Below are positions 54,801 through 63,404 of a stretch of DNA of 64,000 nt, piece by piece. Source of the stretch: Asterias amurensis (Eukaryota; Echinodermata; Asteroidea; Forcipulatida; Asteriidae); contig NC_092661.1 in assembly GCF_032118995.1 (NCBI RefSeq), forward strand, positions 12,710,494 through 12,774,493, in the 5' to 3' direction. A model generated the notes under the pieces. It made no database searches. It was not told the DNA's origin and was given only the letters and a program-made list of their open reading frames with translations. Made by a program: the position numbers and the translations under genes. The first letter of the stretch is position 1; each line of letters opens with the position of its first letter.

Positions 54801-56127
54801 ACTCTGCTAGAGTCGAAACGTCAGGCTATTAACTTTTAAAATAGTTACCACATTACAAATAGCTGAAGTCATAATACCCCTTTGCAGATTACACCATATT
54901 AGTTAATAATCCATTAATTTTGAATTGTGGTTCTAACATCTCATGAGTTATACCGCCATTATTTGCACAAGAATTTTAGTTTATAGATCCATCCAGCACA
55001 AATAGTTTTTATGGTGGCATCAAACTACTTTTGCAATTTATACGGATAGGAAGGTGGAGATCAAATTCGTTTTCTACGACTGTGTAGAACACCAGCACTT
55101 TGCAAATCAAACATAAGTTTTATACACAAACCATCCATCATTAATGAATACTGCTCACCCAAACACCAAAGTTAACATTTTCATGGTATGACATTTTTAC
55201 CCATATTTAAACTCGCACCTCATCAGAAGGAAGTGTATGAAATCTAGTTTAAGAATTGGCGGAACAAAGACGCATGGCAAAACATTTTTTTTAAAGGGGG
55301 TGGGGAGGGGTGACCCCATTTTGGTGACAAAACTCAGTACCATATCACTGACTCAGGGGTCGATTTCACAAAGAGTTAGGAGATATTCAAAACTTACTGC
55401 TAGTCTTAAAGGCAGTGGACACTATTGGTAATTACTCAAAATAATTATTAGCATAAAACCTTTCTTGGTGACAAGTAATAGGGAGAGGTTGATTGTATAA
55501 AACATTGTGAGAAACGGCACCCTCTGAAGTGCCATAGTTTCCGAGAAAGAAGTAATTTGATTTTGAGACCTCAGATTTAGAACTTGAGGTCTCGAAATCA
55601 ACCATCTAAACGCACACACCTTCGTGTGACAAGGGTGTTTTTTCTTTCATTCATATCTCGCAAGTTCGATGACCGATTGAGCTCAAATTTTCACAGGTTT
55701 GTTATTTTATGCATATGTTGAGATGAAGGCAAGCTAGTCTTTGACAATTACCAATGGTGTCCACTGCCTTTAAGTTAGGATGAGTAACTCTTCCTAACTC
55801 AAGATAAAATACTAGTCTTAAACTCTTTGTGAAATTCACCCTTGCTCTAACAAGTTGCACTAAATGTAAAGTACAAGTTAAATGTAAAGTACAAGTTAAC
55901 AATCTGATGAGCTTGCACTTTAGACACAAAGTAATACATGTAAACTAAAACTACAACTTCTGCTTTCTCTGCTATCATAGCTCATTGATGACACTTGTTT
56001 TGTTTTGTTTCTTACCCAAGGGAGTGTGCCAAATCTAGAGACTCAACTTGCTCAATTTAATGCTGGTCGCCGATCACCAAGACCTGCACGTCCTGCTATC
56101 AACAGGAGTGACAGCTATCATAAATGA
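41222..56127 (+). CDS. kif25: Kinesin-14-type motor KIF25, 17 coding exons (690 aa)
   Basis: A microtubule motor of the C-terminal-motor (kinesin-14) type. Exons: 41222-41317, 42265-42330, 42829-42951, 43481-43619, 44020-44123, 44962-45066, 46340-46407, 47098-47172, 47526-47684, 48372-48536, 49562-49767, 50403-50597, 51182-51337, 52197-52373, 52764-52832, 53510-53572, 56021-56127. All phases agree. Residues 33-176 form a charged, probably coiled-coil stalk. The neck [14 protein letters not shown] (177-190) leads into the motor: P-loop GQTGSGKT 268-275, switch I SSRSH 397-401, switch II DLAGSE 493-498, then [15 protein letters not shown]. The motor and the ending [11 protein letters not shown] match human KIF25, which lacks most of the stalk (384 aa). 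A 77-residue Ser/Pro/Thr-rich insert separates switch I from switch II. The start ATG is the first in frame in exon 1; upstream non-coding exons are possible. AATAAA lies at 56254. Confidence 0.94.
41757..42010 (-). mobile_element. tRNA-derived composite SINE (minus)
   Basis: On the minus strand the tRNA-like head GGGCTAGATAGCTCAGTTGG (41804-41823) with B box GGTTCGAATCCC (41761-41772) is well preserved. Upstream modules are GCCAGTCAGAAGCC-type and GCTGCCGCTTCCCAGG-type. It is the best head of this family in the window. In KIF25 intron 1. Confidence 0.8.
42026..42171. mobile_element. AGGCCT-ended short element (copy 4, diverged)
   Basis: TTCAGGCTCGAAATTACA at the left and TTCCAGGTCTGAATA at the right, with GGTGCCCTTTTAG and GCACCCCTTTGCAAAATG inside, match the reverse orientation of the other copies. 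It directly follows the SINE at 41757-42010. Confidence 0.55.
42985..43170. mobile_element. Partial MITE of the AAAGGCAGTGGACAC family
   Basis: The left half is present: TTAAAGGCCCTAGCCACTAT, GTAATTACTCAAAATAATTG, GGCTCCCTCTGAAGTAACAT, GTTTTCGAGAAAGAAGTAAC and CCACGAATTTTATTTTGAGA. It is truncated at the central hairpin. It begins 34 bp after KIF25 exon 3. Confidence 0.75.
43296..43432 (+). mobile_element. tRNA-derived SINE with good A and B boxes
   Basis: CAATCTCGGTAGTCTAGTTGG (A box inside) and GTGGGTTAGAATCCCACCC (B box with pairing T-arm) keep an almost complete tRNA-like cloverleaf order. The fused tail ATGCCTAGTGATATTTTTCA, followed by GACTCGGGAAAGCACTGAG, marks it as a SINE rather than a tRNA gene. 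It ends about 50 bp before KIF25 exon 4. Confidence 0.82.
44195..44323. mobile_element. AGGCCT-ended short element (copy 5)
   Basis: Reverse orientation: TCAGGCCTCAAGTCAATAG, GTGGTGCCCTGTGCTTTTGC, GGTGCCCTTTGCAAAGTT and CAAGGCCTGAAA. In KIF25 intron 5. Confidence 0.68.
45100..45290 (+). repeat. Penelope-like or retrozyme tail with hammerhead-like core
   Basis: A CTGAAGA core (45136-45142) is followed by a 6-bp stem (AAGCAG/CTGTTT) and GAAAC (45162-45166), then a GGCTCTTCTTAGAGCC hairpin (45181-45196). That order is the one used by hammerhead ribozymes in Penelope-like element ends. The remaining ribozyme stems are not convincing, so this is a remnant. It immediately follows KIF25 exon 6. Confidence 0.45.
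45770..45851 (+). repeat. (CAAT)n microsatellite
   Basis: About 20 copies of CAAT with a single CAGT variant near the left end. In KIF25 intron 6. Confidence 0.95.
46117..46284. mobile_element. AGGCCT-ended short element (copy 6)
   Basis: TTCAGGCCTGTATGCTTCAT at the left and CCTCCAGGCCTGC at the right, with GGCACCCTTATGAGGAAATT and GGGCACCAAGGCAATGGCAA inside. It ends about 55 bp before KIF25 exon 7. Confidence 0.72.
46685..46756 (+). pseudogene. Diverged duplicate of the start of KIF25 exon 8
   Basis: The segment reads CTTTCTCGGTGCTTACTCCC and continues through TGCAATCTGATGTATTAGAG. It matches the acceptor and first ~45 bp of exon 8 (47090-47140). In the exon-8 frame it encodes [15 protein letters not shown], against [15 protein letters not shown] in the real exon. 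The acceptor is TCGG instead of TCAG, so it should not be spliced at that point. It reads as an old exon duplicate that has lost its splice site. Confidence 0.7.
46823..47116 (+). repeat. Six tandem 49-bp units, each with a KIF25 exon-8 splice acceptor
   Basis: Units start at 46823, 46872, 46921, 46970, 47019 and 47068, all exactly 49 bp. Each consists of GTCCAAAATTGTATTTGTTG, TCTTTCTCAG, then TGTTTACTCGCCACAAGAT. The last 19 bases are the first 19 bases of exon 8, so every unit carries polypyrimidine tract, AG and exon start. Units differ at only one to three positions. Array and exon join without a break at 47117. Because 49 is not a multiple of 3 and no stop occurs, all three forward frames are open through the array. 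Confidence 0.96.
48720..48900 (+). mobile_element. tRNA-derived composite SINE (partial)
   Basis: GGCTGCCGCTTCCCAGGTTT, TGATCCCTGACTGCACAGCA, TTGGTTCAAATCCCGCTCTA (B box) and ACCCGGTCAGTTTCCCTTGT are present. The A-box part of the tRNA head is lost. In KIF25 intron 10. Confidence 0.68.
49055..49148 (-). mobile_element. SINE head fragment (minus)
   Basis: On the minus strand GGATGTCATAGCCGAGCAGT leads to the B box GGGTTCGAATCCCG (49070-49083). Only the tRNA-like head remains, abutting the LINE fragment. Confidence 0.68.
49151..49515 (-). mobile_element. LINE (non-LTR retrotransposon) 3' coding tail fragment
   Basis: A minus-strand ORF (49166-49459) encodes [38 protein letters not shown] and [15 protein letters not shown]. 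This is the recognisable C-terminal tail that follows the reverse transcriptase in a widespread group of LINE endonuclease-RT proteins. The RT domain itself is absent. Upstream on the minus strand the frame is lost near 49500. It is 5'-truncated and lies in KIF25 intron 10. Confidence 0.82.
49850..50020 (+). mobile_element. SINE 3' body fragment
   Basis: GTTGCACGAGGCTGTATACT, CCCCAGGGAGCTGAGATGG, GTGAATTAAGGCACAGTGAC and AAAGCGCTATATAAAACTC match the body and 3' end of the SINE at 39330-39677 in plus orientation. The tRNA head is missing. It lies 80 bp after KIF25 exon 11. Confidence 0.78.
50880..51150 (+). mobile_element. tRNA-derived composite SINE
   Basis: GGTGATCCCCTGGCTGCCGC, TTCTGACTGGCACCCCTGAA, a tRNA-like head ATGGCTCATTTGGTAGAACA, a weak B box (GATCGAGTCACGCC) and the tail ACCCAGTCAGTTTCCCTT occur in family order. 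It ends about 30 bp before KIF25 exon 13. Confidence 0.7.
51880..52114. mobile_element. GC-rich foldback MITE with GGGTGCGTTCG ends
   Basis: GGGTGCGTTCG at 51879-51889 and CGAACGCACCC at 52102-52112 are inverted. Further in, AATAGCTTCCCTGGGTTGAC pairs with a block near GGGTAGACCCAGGCAAGCTA. The interior is GC-rich and symmetrical (GGGGCTCACCCG occurs in two places). ATT flanks both ends, consistent with a 3-bp duplication as made by PIF/Harbinger-type elements (inference). It lies in KIF25 intron 13. Confidence 0.75.
53160..53330 (+). mobile_element. tRNA-derived composite SINE (partial)
   Basis: TTTCGACTGTCACCCCGAAC, GAGAGACCAACAACATAGGG, a head GGGCTGGATTACTCAGTTGT and TAGAGCGCTGGCATGG are recognisable. 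The B box is degraded. In KIF25 intron 15. Confidence 0.6.
53573..53668 (+). other. Alternative KIF25 3' end (unspliced exon 16) with poly(A) signal
   Basis: If the exon-16 donor (AGAG|GTGAAG) is not used, the reading frame continues for GEDICY and stops at TGA 53590-53592. An AATAAA hexamer follows at 53663-53668, 71 bp past that stop. This would give a shorter protein (about 661 aa) lacking the Arg/Pro-rich last exon. It is inferred from sequence; transcripts would decide. Confidence 0.5.
54040..54298 (-). mobile_element. tRNA-derived SINE (minus)
   Basis: On the minus strand a head near TGGCGTGTTGCAGC leads to GGGTTTGAGTCTCGG (B-box-like, 54221-54236), then TTAAGCAAGACACTTTACC, GGGACATAAAGCCGAAAGGT and a tail. 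Located in KIF25 intron 16. Confidence 0.7.
54545..54727 (+). repeat. Two-copy tandem duplication, 94-bp period
   Basis: ATCATAGCACTAATCACAAA starts at 54551 and again at 54645. The following ~80 bp (through TTGAATAACTTTACCATTT) are identical in both copies, so the duplication is recent. Looser relatives of the unit (TTATACTCACAGCACCCAGC) are at 53620-53640 and 54405-54430. Confidence 0.92.
54775..54832 (+). repeat. Second hammerhead-like remnant
   Basis: AGCCTGCAAGA is followed by a perfect stem GACTC-TGCTA-GAGTC, then GAAACGTCAGGCT (54807-54831), in which AGCCTG and CAGGCT can pair. The CTGA core is altered (CTGCAAGA), so it is probably inactive. It resembles the ends of Penelope-like elements. 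Confidence 0.42.
55355..55848. mobile_element. Foldback MITE (TTTCACAAAGAGTTA ends) carrying a nested MITE
   Basis: Outer arms GTCGATTTCACAAAGAGTTA (55358 onward) and AACTCTTTGTGAAATTCACC (55822-55841) are inverted, as are TACTGCTAGTCTTAAA and the matching TACTAGTCTTAAAC region. Between them sits a complete AAAGGCAGTGG-family MITE (55406-55773). Located in KIF25 intron 16. Confidence 0.72.
55406..55773. mobile_element. MITE of the AAAGGCAGTGGACAC family (nested, full copy)
   Basis: TTAAAGGCAGTGGACACTAT at the left and ATGGTGTCCACTGCCTTTAA at the right, central hairpin TTTTGAGACCTCAGATTT / CTTGAGGTCTCGAAATC. TTAA/TTAAG at both borders matches the host element sequence. Confidence 0.88.
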
Positions 56128-57387
56128 GCCGGAACTACAGATCAAAGCTACTTCAAATCCAAAGCTGTGTTAAGATCAAGGTGAATGATGGTCACTTGTG
56201 CACCAACCAAGGCTGTGCATGCAAAGTAGTGACCACAAAAGTTGACTGGTAGCAATAAAAATGGCTCCAACAATGATGTCGTACATGCTATGCCGATCCC
56301 CATTTAATTTTGTCAGCCAGTTAACAGCCGGGTCAACAACCGGGTCCCCAGCCTGTTTAAAAAAAAAACCAGCCTCATAAAGGACTATGATGCCACTATT
56401 AAACGAGGCTACATGTACTTGTAGACCAAAGGTACATGTACATGTACTGCAGCGTAAAAGCCCTTTCAAGACTTTGGTCGTATCTGAATTGGAGGCTATT
56501 GCTACGGCCGGATCGCCGCATCGTCATGCATCGGAGTATAAGACGCCCTTAACAACACCCCTGACAACGGTCCAATTCAAAATATAGCCTGTTGCCATGG
56601 TTACAGCCCATTTTTTCCCGTTTTAGGCCAGTTTTGGGGTCTGCAAAAATTGTTTTTCAGCTCATATTTAAAGCTCTACCTGTTGTGACAGTATTAATTG
56701 CCTCAAAACTACTAGACTTGTTTCCCTCAAACGTGAAAAATGCCCTTTGACATAATGATGTCCAAGGTCAAAAAAAGAAGATTTTTCTTTTACTTCGTGG
56801 ATGGTAGGGACTTGGTGTCAAAATAAACAAAATCGACATTTAAAATCATAATACACTGTATAATACATTGCCATGATAACGGCTCGTTTTGTATTTAGGC
56901 CATTTTAGGCCATTTTGAAGGAGTAGTTTGTGCAGCTATTTTTGAATGTGTAGTTGGTGCAGCCATTCTTGAATGTGTAGTTGGGGAGTCATTATTGAAC
57001 GTGTAGTTGGGGGAGCCTTTCACATCTTTAGTCAGGATACAATGATGGAAAATTTTGAATTTGCATTTATACCATAGGTCCTTTTGATTGGTAAGTTGTT
57101 TGCAACAGCTTATTCTAATTGTTGTATATATTGAGGGTCAGTACTACAGTGTGTAAATACTTAACCTGTAGTAAGATGTACATTGTATGCAAATACAAAT
57201 AAGGAGTTTGATTAAAATTAGTCAAATAAAACATCAAAACATAAATATTTGTTTTATCTTCATTTCAAATGTAGAAAGTTAGCTGTCAACACGAAGCAGT
57301 TGATTTTAAAATGAGGAGTTACTACCCCCACCCTTTTTAACATTGTACAGTTAAAGTACATGTAGGGTCATGGTTCCTAATACTCAC
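56128..57387. other. KIF25 3' flank and convergent intergenic DNA
   Basis: The KIF25 poly(A) signal AATAAA is at 56254-56259, 127 bp after the stop. Beyond it, 56800-57060 is a third copy of the dispersed repeat seen at 28965 and 29730. 57063-57125 (GTAAGTTGTTTGCAACAGCT) matches 26245-26300 in CTU1 intron 8. No gene is recognised. Confidence 0.6.
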
Positions 57388-57771
57388 TTAAAGGCAGTGG
57401 ACACTATTGGTAATTACTCAAAATAGTTATCATAAAACCTTTCTTGATTACGAGTAATGGGGAGAGGTTGATAGTATAAAACTTTGTGAGAAGCAGCGCC
57501 ATCAAGTGACGTAGTTTTCGAGAAAGAAGTAATTTTTCACGAATTTGATTTCGAGATCTCAAGTTTAGAGTTTGAGGTCTCGAAATCAAGCATCTGAGAG
57601 CCAAAACTTCATGTGAAAATGGTGTTTTTTTCTTTCATTATTATCTAGCAACTTCGACGAGCGATTGAGCTCAAATTTTCACAGGTTTGTTATTTTATGC
57701 ATATAATGTTGAGATACACCAACTGCAAAGACTAATCTTTGACAATTACCAATTGTGTCCACCGTCTTTAA
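57388..57771. mobile_element. MITE of the AAAGGCAGTGGACAC family (full copy)
   Basis: Ends TTAAAGGCAGTGGACACTAT and AATTGTGTCCACCGTCTTTAA; central hairpin TTTCGAGATCTCAAGTTT / TTTGAGGTCTCGAAATC. It lies between the convergent KIF25 and TMEM35-like genes. Confidence 0.87.
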
Positions 57772-58131
57772 ATAAGAACACAAAGAACTCAAATTTACCT
57801 TTGAATCAAAACCGACATTTATTGCTGGATAAACTTGCATATTCTTGGGCAGTTTTTCACCTATGTATATTAACCAAATCAACCACCACAAGTACACAAT
57901 AATGTCAAACACAAAAGGCACAGATTTGAAACTTACAACAAAGTACGTATTTTACAATTCAAATCTTTACAAACCAAGACAGTGAAATTTTGAAAGGAAT
58001 TTTCTACACTAAGGATTGTCTAAAAAAACTATCTTGGGCCACTACATTATCTAACATTCTTCACTTGGGCTGTGTATAAATCGTGCGTGGCTCTTTGTCA
58101 ATATGTTATGTCGGAGGTTACAATTGATCTT

Positions 58132-58380
58132 GGCCCAATATCGTGGCTCTGCTTATACCGTAAGCACAGAATCTGCGCTAAGGGAAGCAGGGAATTCTGT
58201 GCTTACGGCAAGCGTATTTCACGAGTTAGTAGCGAATTTTGGCTTCTGCGCATGCGTACTCCACGCTTCTAGGCATTCTATACTAACATGGCTAGCGCAG
58301 AAATTTGGCGCTTGCATCATAAGCATGGCGTGATCGTAAGCGCAGAATTCGGTGGTAAGCAGAGCCATGAAATTGGGCCC
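58132..58380. mobile_element. GGGCCC-type foldback, different subfamily
   Basis: GGCCCAATATCGTGGCTCTGC at the left and GCAGAGCCATGAAATTGGGCCC at the right share only the tips with the main GGGCCC family. The arms here read TACCGTAAGCACAGAATC and its partner around CGTAAGCGCAGAATTC. About 250 bp, non-coding. Confidence 0.75.
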
Positions 58381-58383
58381 GGT

Positions 58384-58520
58384 ATAATCAGGGCTGTTTT
58401 CCACTTGGACTACATGCCCAAGCCAGCCATTTTAGCACCAGGCCAGTAAACTCGGGACTGGACAAGTACAGTGGTCTTGTGATTTTCAATTGAATAATAA
58501 TACCTTGATACTGTGTAATA
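58384..58520. repeat. Dispersed repeat (copy 2 of the 12495-12695 family)
   Basis: CACCAGGCCAGTAAACTCGG, GACTGGACAAGTACAGTGGT, TTTTCAATTGAATAATAATA and ACTGTGTAATAT match 12595-12690 in order. It abuts the foldback at 58132-58380. Confidence 0.45.
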
Positions 58521-60411
58521 TCTTTAGTTTAAGGAAGGCCTTTCAAATTATGTGTTGAACATCAAAGATTTCTTACACAAGACAAAAGACCGAGCTAACT
58601 CTTTCTCTTTTATTTATCTTGTAAAATAAGCTCTAAAAATGGTTCGGTAAAATGTTTTGAGTCGTGGTCTTGTGGAATTTTACCCCAAATTCGAGCCTTG
58701 AAAATGAAGCTCTCTTTGTCCTAAAAACTGTATCTTCTAAATTGTATTTGTTTTACTTACAGTACATTATCTTGACTAACTACCAAATTATCTACCATTA
58801 GAAAATATTGTTTCACAATTTCAAGATAAAACATCAAAAAAACACAGTTGAAATAATGACATTTGATTAATATGTACTATTACAATTACATCACAAAATG
58901 TACAATCAAAATTCATTGTCTAAAATATTCAAGAACGAAATGGCATCATAATTTCAACTACACACTTGGGCTAAATTGTACTATTTGTTACACAATACAG
59001 CATCGTTAGGGAGTGAAAGATGTTCTGCTTTCGTTGTGGTGGGAAAACTCCAATAGGGAAAGGCCATGCTTATCAGGTAGATCCTGAAAACCTAAACCAT
59101 ATATGCAAGGCTCAAGGTGGGATTCAAACCAGGGTCCACAGAAGTAAAAGGCAGGTTAAGAAACCACTTAGCCAGTCTGCTATAGCAAAACGCCATTCCT
59201 CAACAGAAATCTGATCGGTTTCGTGTCGAACCATATCCACACAAAATGTCATTCCTGAACAGAGAAGTAAAGTTTTAGTGTATTTTGAAAATTATTTGTC
59301 AATTCCTCTCATTAAAACCTACATTTGGCTAAAAAATAAAAATGCAGTAAGTGTGGATTTAATGTAGGATTCATTCGTCCCATAAATTTTTCTGCAATGT
59401 TCTTATTAAATTCAGGATGACATTTTGAAAAAATTCTTCCAACGCATCTAACCTTCTTCTATGCAATCAACTTTTTACTTTGTTTGATTTAAAGTACTTT
59501 AAATATAATGGGATCAATTTAACAATATTCATTGCACAAAGAAAACGTATTTCCTTACAAAATATTTCAATTTCATCATATTTGTCTGGCAGAAAGATGA
59601 CGAAGTGTGCCCCTGGCAAAATGTTAGCAAATAATCCGAACCCCTTCAAAATCCTCATTATGAAGATGTCTGATTGTGGTTGATTGCGGACAGTATGCCC
59701 AAATAAACTACCATTAATTAACGGAATTATAACTTATATTCAATTTTACTGATTCACAACTTTTTAAAAGATTATTGGCAGTTTCTTTAGACGGGATACA
59801 TGTAAATATGTTAAGTCATTCCATTTTGTGCAATTGCATTCAAGGAGCAGCTCTGTACTTTTGTACAAGCTTTTCTTGCAAACAATTTATTTCAAAAGAA
59901 AATGAGTTAGTGGTAAATACTCTGCATATTAATCCACAAATTTGACTTGGTGAAAAGCACTGCAGCTGTGGATAGCAACAAACTATTTTGAGAAAGGATT
60001 CCCTTCAACGTAGATCTTGTTAAATATATTGTGACATCTTTTTGCTTTTCTCAGCAAGTAGACACTGTATTCTTAAGCTGAAACTTTCACATGTTGCATT
60101 TATGATTTAGTTTATCTTTCTTTTATAATAATTGCGCTTATATAAATCAGCATTCCGGTTTCAAATCTATGATCCTACCTTCAAATAAATTATATAAAGC
60201 CCCATCTGGCAGAGGTAGATTTGACTACAAGTGATTGGTCTTGCAGCCGATAGTTAAAGATTAAAATCTCATTTGGAAACAGAAAAAAAAGGAAAGATGT
60301 TTGTCTTCCAGAGCCAATCAGGCTGGGGAAAGAGATTCAAATGAAAGAAATAAAACAGACAATCAAGAGATGCTGATATGACTGTAACAGGAACTTTTTA
60401 GTAAGAAAGAA
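58521..60411. other. AT-rich intergenic region, no gene recognised
   Basis: Mostly AT-rich DNA without strong repeats. A weak tRNA-like B-box segment on the minus strand (TGGTTTGAATCCCACC, 59118-59133) may be a SINE remnant. It includes the 3' flank of the TMEM35-like gene. Confidence 0.5.
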
Positions 60412-61558
60412 TCAGTTATCTTTCTTTGCTTTCTTTTTCTGTTTCTTAGTCTTTGGTTTTTCTTGCACATTCTTGACCTCGTCATTCTTCTCAACCAACA
60501 CCTCCTTCTTGTGTCCCTCGCCGGCTTCATCTGTCTTCGCTGAACTTTTCTTTGTTGCTTTCTCCTCTTCCTGTGTGTCCTTATCGACAAACTTTGTGAA
60601 AACCATTTGAACGACAACCATCAACGACGTGGCAATGAGAGTGGCTGCCCTTGGAAACGGATCACCGAGGATGACGTGGGTATGAATCATAAAGGCGGAG
60701 GCGAGGAGGACAAATAGTTGAGATGCTTGTAACGTGAATCTGCCGGAGAGGAGGACCATTCCTGCTCCTCCGGCAATCTCCATCCCTCCTATGAAGTTGC
60801 GGTAATCTGAGGCCTTGAATTTCTTGTCCAAGTATGTACGCAGCGGAGCAACCCTTGCATAGTTGACAAAATGCTTTTTCTGTAGAGAGTTAAAAATGAA
60901 AAAATAAAAATAATTAAGCTGGTGTACCATTTGTGCAACTGCAAAAATTCAGACATGAACTCTAACTGTCCCGAATGCCCTATATAATAACTATAGGCCT
61001 AGCCATTTTAGGCTTTATAAGGACAATTTTTTTATTTTATTTGTCCGATCAGTCAACTATTTTGTTTGCCTAGCTCATCCTAGCTAAAGCGGTAATTTAA
61101 ACTACATTGTAAATAATAGAGAAAGGACCCACACTCTCCACTGAGGGTCCTTTCTCTATTAAGATCAAACAGTAAACACAACAATGGAATGGCAGCGAAA
61201 CGAAGACCTACAGTACAATGTATTTTGTCATTGATTTGTTAGGTCAGTCATGGAGAAGATTTTATTAATTAAAATTCCAGTAGATTAGCAAGGTATGTTA
61301 TTAATAATGATGGTTTTAAATCTAACAAACACCATTGAGGAAGTAAACACTAGGCAAAAATCAACAGACATTATTATTATACTATAATTTTAAACAAACA
61401 AATTGACAATAATGAATAAACAATATCAAAGACAATAGCATTTTTACCATCTGCAAATGTAAATCTGCATTCAATTTTGGATTGATCTTTCCGAAGCCGT
61501 TGTAGACAAAGAAAAGTCCGAGAACTGTGGCGATAAACTTCATCGTATGCCTTGCCAT
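60412..61558 (-). CDS. TMEM35/NACHO-like membrane protein, 2 exons (192 aa)
   Basis: A DoxX-fold family multi-pass membrane protein. The vertebrate relative TMEM35A (NACHO) is an ER chaperone for nicotinic receptor assembly; that role is known for the family and not shown here. Exons on the minus strand: 61448-61558 and 60412-60879, phase 0, GT-AG. Likely membrane segments: FIATVLGLFFVYNGFG (about 7-22), FIGGMEIAGGAGMVLL (about 63-78), LFVLLASAFMIHTHVILG and LIATSLMVVVQMVF. The stretch GGMEIAGG...HTHVILGDPFPR corresponds to the GALEVACG...HQLVGDPLKR region of TMEM35A. The Lys-rich tail ends KKDN, which fits the KKXX ER-retrieval pattern. The start ATG has a good context (GAAAATGG). TMEM35A and TMEM35B cannot be separated here. 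Confidence 0.85.
61115..61160. repeat. Perfect 16-bp-arm hairpin in the TMEM35-like intron
   Basis: AATAGAGAAAGGACCC (61115-61130) is exactly reverse-complementary to 61145-61160, with a 14-nt loop. It is either a very small foldback element or the terminal pair of one that lost its middle. Confidence 0.85.
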
Positions 61559-62089
61559 TTTCTCTCTTTATGTCGTGGATTATTTCAGAAAAATGCAGAA
61601 CCAAAGAGAACGAAAATTGACGAAATTACCGACTTGTTTTGCCGGCTGCTTCCGCGATGCTGCGAAACCTTTAGCAGACAAGGGAAGTGTAAATAATAAA
61701 TTATGACCTTTGACCCGAGAAACCATGTGCGTAAAGCTCGCTTCACTCGTTCTCAGTGGTACCACGAAACAAGTTGCATGTAAAATACACACGGTCTCGA
61801 TGAGTTGATGATGCTGTTTGAGAACGATCGCATCACTCGCCTGCAGCAGCGGCGTGTGCGTACAAAAACCGACTCATAAATTCCACCAATATTTCGATTA
61901 AGGAGAGCGCATTATTTGAGTATTTTGTATAAGGCAGTATTTGTAAGTATTTTTCCTTTGGTATTGAATTATATTAAACAATGTTATAATTTAATTATGT
62001 TTATAATCGAGATTCAAATATGGTGACCAGTTTCCGGACTAACGTTAGAGATAGGCCATGCGTTCGAATGTGCAGTGCACTATTCCATT

Positions 62090-62510
62090 TAGTGTATGTC
62101 AGACCATCATGGTCAGACCAGACAACTCGTCCGTTGGACAACTCGACCGTTCGGACAACCCGACGGTTCAGACAATTCGAATTTGAGACAACAAACAAGA
62201 CGGATGGCCAAGACATGTTGACGGTTGACTTGATCATCAAGTTGATGAACGTTCTACCATCCGACCTCCGTATGATGAATATGATGATCTGATTCTGATG
62301 TCCAGATGTCATGTATTGTAATGTTAGTCGTGACTGACACTGTGGCAGTGAAATACACGAATTGACTGTGTAAATCCTGCATTTCTAGCAAATATTTTGT
62401 TCTCTTTGGCTGGATGCACAACCTGGAGAGTGGCACTCTGGCATTTAGACAGATCTAGTTGCAATAACGTAACCCTCCTGCCGATGGCGAAGCCGGAGGG
62501 TTACGAATAC
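62090..62510. repeat. Dispersed repeat with ACAACTCGACCGTTCGG array and GTAACCCTCC hairpin
   Basis: 62118-62180 holds four imperfect ~16-bp units (GGACAACTCGACCGTTC type). 62466-62506 holds AACGTAACCCTCC paired with GGAGGGTTACG. GACTTGATCATCAAGTTGA (62227-62246) is a further hairpin. The first two modules also occur at 7.7-8.1 kb, in the opposite order. Confidence 0.55.
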
Positions 62511-62530
62511 GACCCATGCTCATAACAAAC

Positions 62531-63404
62531 AGGGCGAAATGGTCTAGTCCACAGATTTGCTCAATTTTTACCACTTTCAAAAATCATGACACTAATTTCC
62601 CAGGTTCTATTTTGAACCTGTTGCATCGCCATTTTGTGACGCTTTATTTTTTTGGTCACCAAGTGCTGAACCGCAGGTACCAGCCAATAGACTGTGCAAG
62701 TCTCGCGCGGATTTGAACTTCCGGGACCATTGTGGTCCCAACCTTATGGAGTTTTACGTTGGGGAGATTTTGTTTCGTCCATTACTTTAGTTTAATGTAG
62801 TTTACGACCATAAAAATGACATATGTTGTTAAAAATGTAATACTATTTAAACTTGACCTCAGGTCAGGTTACTTGGTAAAAATTAAGAATTTGTGCCCAT
62901 CTCCGATCACGAAACTTACGCAGACGCTTGTTTTGGTCGCGCGTGTGAAAAGCCTCTTCATTGGTCGTTTAGGCGTCGGCTTCGGTCGGCTTCCTCTTTA
63001 AACTGCGTCACGCGTTTATCTAACGCCCTTGCGACCATCGTGCGTCCGCGTATAAACCAGCTTTTAGTAGTTTCACATTCGGGCGTACATTTACAAAAGG
63101 GGTTTCACAAAATTTAAGATCAAACAAACATCCTTGTCCCAGAGTTTTACTTTTGTCAATAAATAGACTTTAACCGATAATTGTGTATTTGTTTAAAAAG
63201 CTAAAACTAATTTCAGCAAGCTGTATAGGGTATTTTTGTTGTTCAGATTCGGCATTAAGAATCAATTAAAGCAAAGATTTAATTCATAAAAAAATAAAGT
63301 TCTTCAGTTGTCGTGTTTTCTCGCTCCGGTGCGCGCAAGACTTGCACAGTCTATTGGATTGACGAACTGCTGAGCCGCGGCCGAGTTGGACTAAACCATT
63401 CTGT
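62531..63404. mobile_element. Possible inverted-repeat element, about 870 bp
   Basis: CCAATAGACTGTGCAAGTCT (62684-62703) recurs inverted as AGACTTGCACAGTCTATTGG (63338-63357), and both are flanked by CGCG. Further out, AAATGGTCTAGTCCA at the left and TGGACTAAACCATTCT at the right also pair imperfectly. The interior has no ORF with a recognisable domain. It may be a decayed DNA transposon with long terminal inverted repeats. Confidence 0.5.
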
